NCBI GenBank assembly: GCA_963849485.1
Contig: CAWKIF010000083.1
Span: 1-9,015 of the forward strand
Source: CAVTWJ01 sp963849485
Lineage (GTDB): Bacteria; Oederibacteriota; Muellerivitia; Muellerivitales; Muellerivitaceae
Direction of reading: 5' to 3'
Length of the DNA stretch: 9,015 bases
The translations under genes and the position numbers were made by a program. The notes under the pieces are model-generated. The model ran no database searches. It saw only the letters and a list, made by a program, of their open reading frames with translations, and had not been told where the DNA came from. Shown here in pieces: positions 5,723-9,015 of this stretch (its first letter is position 1; the number at the start of each line of letters is the position of its first letter).

Positions 5723-7449
5723 GTGGCGCGCAACTAGGAGGGGGGAAACTCCAAAGCATAGTAGCACCTGTAGGCAATACCACGGCAAACATCACTTACA
5801 CTTATGATGCGGACAGCAGATACGCTTCCAGGTCTATCGATGGTGTCCAAGAGTCGTATGGCTATACCAACGACGAATTGACCCAACTGAGCAACCCGCT
5901 GGGGAACTTTGGTTTCACCTATGACCCAGGCTCAGCAAGGTTGACCCAGGTGAGCTATCCCAATGGCCAGCAAACCAACCTCGATTATTTCTTACCATCC
6001 AACCCATTGGGGGCATCTGGAAGCCTGAAAGACCTGACCAACCTGGGCGGGGGAACGACCAGCGGACAGACCCTATCGAAGTTCAGCTATGCCTACAACC
6101 CGGCAGGAGACATATCAACCTGGACGCAACAACTGGGAAACAATACCAACGTTTATGGCATTGGCTATGACCCAGACAGCGAACTGCAAGCGGTCACGCT
6201 GACCAGCGGGATGAGTGGGTTTGACGGACTGACAGCCAACCAATCGGTGACCTATGGATATGACGCGGCGGGGAATCGCACAACCGAGCAGACGCCGAAC
6301 TTCCTACATACCTTTGGCACGAACAACCTGAACCAGTTGACGGGTGAGACGGCCAACCCAATCTCGGTCGTGGGTTCCACGAACCGTCCGGCGAGTGTGT
6401 TGGTGAATGCCACACCGGTGCCGGAAAACACCAGCAACCAATTCTCGACGAACATCCAGCCCGTTGCCGGAAACTCGACTCCATTGACGGTGCTATCCGT
6501 GGCGAGTGACGGGACTGTGGCAACGACAAAGAATCATGTCCTAAATACCGTTCCGCTAAAATTCGATGCCAATGGGAATTGTGTGAACGATGGTATCCGG
6601 TCGTATTCATGGGACGCGGCTAACAGACTTGTAGGCATTTCCTCACTCAATTCCACGCCTTCCACGGTGGCGGATACCATCCAGATGACCTATGACGGAA
6701 ACGGCCACCGGGTCGGGATTATCGAAAGCCACGGCTCAACGGTGCTAACCAGCAAGACCTTTGTATGGTGCGATGGGGTGTTGCGCCAAGAACGAGACGT
6801 TACAGGGCATACGGTTATGGAACAGTTTTTTTCCAGAGGTGAACAAATCAACGGGACGAATTATTATTACACCCGCGACCACATGGGAAGCGTGAGGGAG
6901 ATGACTGATTCTAATGGAACAGTCCAGGCGAGATATGATTACGATCCCTTTGGCAGGCAAATACAGTTATCAGGAACATTGCAGGCTGATTTTGGCTACA
7001 CGGGTTTTTACATGGAGCGAGCGGCCAGCCTCGATTTGACGTGGTACAGGGCCTACGATCCGGAGAAGGCGCGGTGGTTGAGCCGTGACCCGCTTGGTGA
7101 ATCTGTGGGACTTAACCTTTATGGTTATGTAGGCAATAGACCAACCTATTTCGTTGACCCAGATGGGGAGAGTTGGCAGTCAACTTTGGCGATTTCTCTA
7201 ATTTCGACACTTCTTTACATCATGGCTGATAATTCGCACTTGTGTATTGATCTGAAAACTAAATATAAAGATGCGCATGATGTTTATGAAACAGCTAAGA
7301 GTAATCAACTCTACGATATTGCAGCCGATGCTTTAAGAGACATGGTAACTATTTCTAATAGTTATTATTCGAAAGGTTGCAGATGCCAATTTGGTGATCT
7401 TTTTATACTCCCGCCCCCGCCGAATCTTTCGGGAACTCCGGGGAATTGA
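5716..7449 (+). CDS. Rhs/YD-repeat protein, core and C-terminal tip (continuation in the -1 frame)
   Basis: This is the remainder of the split Rhs protein. The frame is open from the frameshift at 5716; an isolated TTG at 5878 has no ribosome-binding site and is unlikely to be a start. YD repeats include YTYDADSRY, YGYDAAGNRTTEQ and MTYDGNGHRVG. The Rhs core follows: YYYTRDHMGSVREMTD, YDYDPFGRQ, FGYTGFYMERA, LTWYRAYDPEKARWLSRDP, then GLNLYGYVGNRPTYFVDPDGE ending near 7170. After the core comes a tip of about 90 residues starting WQST. It has a hydrophobic stretch (about ISLISTLLYIMA), a helical middle and a GCRCQ motif near the end. Base composition turns AT-rich in the tip, as in horizontally exchanged Rhs toxins. 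I do not recognise a toxin family in the tip. Confidence 0.85.
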   Translation, partial: PIGGAQLGGGKLQSIVAPVGNTTANITYTYDADSRYASRSIDGVQESYGYTNDELTQLSNPLGNFGFTYDPGSARLTQVSYPNGQQTNLDYFLPSNPLGASGSLKDLTNLGGGTTSGQTLSKFSYAYNPAGDISTWTQQLGNNTNVYGIGYDPDSELQAVTLTSGMSGFDGLTANQSVTYGYDAAGNRTTEQTPNFLHTFGTNNLNQLTGETANPISVVGSTNRPASVLVNATPVPENTSNQFSTNIQPVAGNSTPLTVLSVASDGTVATTKNHVLNTVPLKFDANGNCVNDGIRSYSWDAANRLVGISSLNSTPSTVADTIQMTYDGNGHRVGIIESHGSTVLTSKTFVWCDGVLRQERDVTGHTVMEQFFSRGEQINGTNYYYTRDHMGSVREMTDSNGTVQARYDYDPFGRQIQLSGTLQADFGYTGFYMERAASLDLTWYRAYDPEKARWLSRDPLGESVGLNLYGYVGNRPTYFVDPDGESWQSTLAISLISTLLYIMADNSHLCIDLKTKYKDAHDVYETAKSNQLYDIAADALRDMVTISNSYYSKGCRCQFGDLFILPPPPNLSGTPGN

Positions 7450-7465
7450 AAGGTAAGTCAGAGTT

Positions 7466-7873
7466 ATGCTCTTAAATATTTTTTGCCTTCTTCTGGTTTT
7501 TTCATTTTCGGTTTATTTCTTTTTGAAGAAACCAAAACTTGAAAAAAGGGATTTCGTTTTTGGGGGTGTTTTTATTTTCGGTGTAATTTTTTCGTGTGTT
7601 TTTGATTTGATCAGGGCGAATTTAAATTCTTATTACGATGAACTGTTTATGTTGGGGCGCGACACGTTTTCGTGCGTTTTCTTTTATTATGCGTCGTGGT
7701 ATTTCTTTTTGAAGAATAATTTCGAAATTAAATGGAAAAAGTTTTTGAGGATTGGTTGTGTGGTCGCAGGGGCGTTACTGTTTATTTACGCGACTGAAAA
7801 GCTGGTATTTATTATTAAATTAGACATTCCTACTTATTCTTTGATTTTAAAAACTAAACAGCTGGTCCGTTAA
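7466..7873 (+). CDS. Small four-helix membrane protein, candidate immunity partner of the Rhs tip
   Basis: This hypothetical protein of 135 residues has four likely membrane helices: about 2-20, 29-49, 68-82 and 93-117. Loops are lysine-rich, with KKPKLEKRD (21-29) after the first helix and KNNFEIKWKKF (83-93) before the fourth. The ATG is 16 bp after the Rhs stop. The only ribosome-binding candidate is a weak AAAGG about 12 bases upstream, so translation may depend on the preceding gene. The gene is strongly AT-rich, matching the Rhs tip and unlike the G-rich genes around it, so tip and membrane protein were probably acquired together. Position suggests an immunity protein, and a membrane location would fit a membrane-active or periplasmic toxin. 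No family is recognised. An unrelated orphan membrane protein is the alternative. Confidence 0.7.
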   Translation: MLLNIFCLLLVFSFSVYFFLKKPKLEKRDFVFGGVFIFGVIFSCVFDLIRANLNSYYDELFMLGRDTFSCVFFYYASWYFFLKNNFEIKWKKFLRIGCVVAGALLFIYATEKLVFIIKLDIPTYSLILKTKQLVR

Positions 7874-7933
7874 TTGGCGGCGTAAAAAGGGTCGTGCCTA
7901 AAAAATGATGAGTTGAAAAAGGTTCAAGAGGCA

Positions 7934-7939
7934 AAGGAG
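7934..7939 (+). promoter_or_regulatory. Shine-Dalgarno for the small secreted protein
   Basis: AAGGAG ends eight bases before the ATG at 7948 and supports that start. Confidence 0.8.
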
Positions 7940-7947
7940 AAAAGTAT

Positions 7948-8283
7948 ATGAAGAAAATACTCGCTGTATCCGTTGTGGCGCTTTCGGTTGGCATGTCGGG
8001 CATATCCTGGGCCGCGAATACCTCCCCAACTCCCACGAGCCCAAGCGCGAACACGCCCCTGCACCAATTGGGGTTGAAGTTCCGTGAGGATATGATCCAA
8101 ATTCAAAAGGACGTGAAATCGGGCAAGTTAACCCAGACACAGGCGACGGAATATCGAAACCAGTTGAAGGCGATCCGTAAACAGGAGTTAGCCGACGTGA
8201 AGGCCAACGGCACCAAGACCCTAACGGCTGATCAGGAAAGCGGGTTGGTGACCCAAATGGAAGCCGTCGAAAAATCCATTTAA
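7948..8283 (+). CDS. Small secreted/periplasmic protein of unknown function
   Basis: The product has 111 residues. Residues 1-23 form a Sec signal peptide: MKK, a hydrophobic core (ILAVSVVALSVGMSG), then an SWAAN cleavage region. A Pro/Ser/Thr-rich linker (24-37) follows. The rest is a charged, mainly helical domain (about 38-111) with QIQKDVKSGKLTQTQATEYR and a repeat-like NGTKTLTADQE segment. The two T(Q/A)xQ segments look like a duplicated motif of short export-targeted helical proteins. DVKANGT resembles an EF-hand start, but the glutamate at position 12 is absent. No cysteine is present, so it is neither a lipoprotein nor disulfide-stabilised. It has its own ribosome-binding site and terminator, which suggests an independent unit. 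The function is not recognised. Confidence 0.8.
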   Translation: MKKILAVSVVALSVGMSGISWAANTSPTPTSPSANTPLHQLGLKFREDMIQIQKDVKSGKLTQTQATEYRNQLKAIRKQELADVKANGTKTLTADQESGLVTQMEAVEKSI

Positions 8284-8324
8284 AAAAACGGGCAACGACC
8301 AGGCCGAGAGGCCAAGCTGTCACC

Positions 8325-8353
8325 GAGGCCGGGGAATCCCCCGGTCTTTTTTT
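8325..8353 (+). terminator. Intrinsic terminator after the secreted protein gene
   Basis: GGCCGGGG (8327-8334) pairs with CCCCGGTC (8339-8346), with one G-T pair, over an AATC loop. TTTTTTT (8347-8353) follows at once. It lies 42 bp past the stop and between two convergent genes. Confidence 0.9.
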
Positions 8354-8370
8354 ATTTGGGGTTTTATCGC

Positions 8371-8751
8371 TTATGGTTTTGATTGTTCCAGTTTGGCGAG
8401 CCGGATGACCTTATCAAGGTAGCGGGCGACGTCCTTCTTGTCGGCTTCCGGCAGTTTTTCCACCTGGGCGAAGCGCTGTTGAAGGCGCGTGTCCCTCGGT
8501 TTTTTCCTCGCTGTCACCTTCTCCAATCCCAACAACTGATCGGCTGAAACCCCCAGAGCCTTGACGAATTTCCGCAGGATGGGCAGGGGCGGATTTCCGT
8601 TTTCGTTTTCGAAGTAGGCCACCATTCGCTGGGAGATTCCTATTTCCTGGGCGAAGGTCTTTTGGGGATACCCAGCCTGTGCCCGAAGGTGGGCCAAGAG
8701 AGTCCCGAACTCATGGGGATTATTAGGCATGGCCTTGGGTGGACGGGGCAA
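8371..8751 (-). CDS. XRE-family helix-turn-helix transcriptional regulator
   Basis: This is a DNA-binding regulator of 126 residues. The HTH_3-type domain spans about 15-76 (FGTLLAHLRAQAGYPQKTFA, then EIGISQRMVAYFENENGNPP and LRKFVKALGVSADQLLGLEK). The recognition helix is about 40-50. The C-terminal part (82-126) is charged and helical (PRDTRLQQRFAQVEKLPEAD), probably for dimerisation. The start is TTG at 8751, because AGGAG (8762-8758 on this strand) lies six bases upstream. The ATG seven codons later has only a poor AAGG. The gene converges on the small secreted protein gene. Such regulators are common in mobile elements and toxin-antitoxin loci, but no partner gene is visible here. It may control its own promoter or a gene beyond the window. 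Confidence 0.9.
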   Translation of the reverse strand: MPRPPKAMPNNPHEFGTLLAHLRAQAGYPQKTFAQEIGISQRMVAYFENENGNPPLPILRKFVKALGVSADQLLGLEKVTARKKPRDTRLQQRFAQVEKLPEADKKDVARYLDKVIRLAKLEQSKP

Positions 8752-8757
8752 GGAATT

Positions 8758-8762
8758 CTCCT
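8758..8762 (-). promoter_or_regulatory. Shine-Dalgarno that selects the TTG start of the regulator
   Basis: The minus strand reads AGGAG-AATTCC-TTG, a correctly spaced ribosome-binding site. This decides for the TTG over the in-frame ATG at 8730. Confidence 0.7.
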
Positions 8763-9015
8763 GGGGATTAGTGTTGCCTATATGGTACGGGGTGTTTTCG
8801 CCAATGATTTCGGTTGCTCCGGGAAGTGTTTGAACCTAATATACATTTAACGTACCTTCCGGCGCTTGAAATTTTGAACGTTTGGGAAACCGTGGTTTTT
8901 GCAAATCACTCTTGACAGATTTTCGGGGGAGGCCGGTTTTGGGGAAGTTGGTCAGGAAAGAGGGGGCATTGACGCCCGGAGGCGACCTTCGGCGAAGGCT
9001 CTTGAACCGGGTTTG
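8763..9015. other. Intergenic region upstream of the XRE regulator
   Basis: No gene can be supported. The regulator promoter should lie here on the minus strand. An AT-rich TGTATATTAGG near 8848-8836 could hold a -10, but I see no well-spaced -35. GGTACG (8784-8789) and CGTACC (8851-8856) are an inverted word pair that might be an operator. CCTTC-GGC-GAAGG at 8986-8998 is a short perfect hairpin. Confidence 0.4.

Noticed and set aside
8197..8230. EF-hand in the small secreted protein
   Set aside because: DVKANGT has some calcium-loop spacing, but the glutamate at position 12 is missing and the helix context is incomplete.
8911..8945. TTGACA as a -35 element for a gene leaving the right edge
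   Set aside because: No TATAAT-like hexamer lies 16-18 bases downstream, and no supported gene follows within the window. The open frame to the right edge is too short to judge.

Overview
The window comes from a bacterial chromosome or large plasmid. It shows Shine-Dalgarno-led genes, a Sec signal peptide, intrinsic terminators and an Rhs/YD-repeat protein. I cannot assign a phylum. The cysteine-containing YD-repeat style and the primase-like gene beside paired recombinases suggest an uncultured Gram-negative lineage, but this is a weak inference. Most of the window is G-rich on the + strand; 7180-7870 is visibly AT-rich, as expected for a swapped Rhs tip and its neighbour.

Region 1 (1-4353) looks like the end of a mobile element. 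It holds the C-terminal part of a primase-like replication protein (1-728, broken by a one-base deletion near 46-49). A non-coding stretch of about 1.1 kb follows (729-1859). It carries six copies of a motif in fixed register (RACCC-N10/11-GYATCA), a cluster of inverted GACAAC/GTTGTC words between two CCCCTGGGGG words, and several compact hairpins. Next come two overlapping XerC/XerD-type tyrosine recombinases (1860-2846 and 2839-3768), each with a complete catalytic set. The apparent operon ends with a 164-residue protein (3811-4305): a coiled coil plus a domain that aligns with the C-terminal domain of the flagellar rotor protein FliG but lacks its torque-generating charged residues. A strong terminator closes it (4311-4353). 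I infer that the recombinases act on sites within 729-1859 and that the FliG-C-like protein is an accessory factor.

Region 2 (4354-5086) shows no convincing gene. It is rich in inverted repeats and ends in what looks like debris from the 5' side of an Rhs gene.

Region 3 (5087-7873) is an Rhs/YD-repeat gene without its N-terminus. A one-base deletion in a C run (5716-5718) splits it, and the core ends in a short AT-rich tip. A four-helix membrane protein follows 16 bp later and is a candidate immunity partner.

Region 4 (7874-9015) holds a small secreted protein with its own terminator, a convergent XRE-family regulator starting at TTG, and about 260 bp in which I see no gene.

The strongest candidate for an undescribed system is the region 1 module: primase-like protein, spaced repeat array, recombinase pair and motor-dead FliG-C-like protein. 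Both gene breaks are single-base losses in homopolymer runs, so sequencing error must be excluded before calling either gene a pseudogene.
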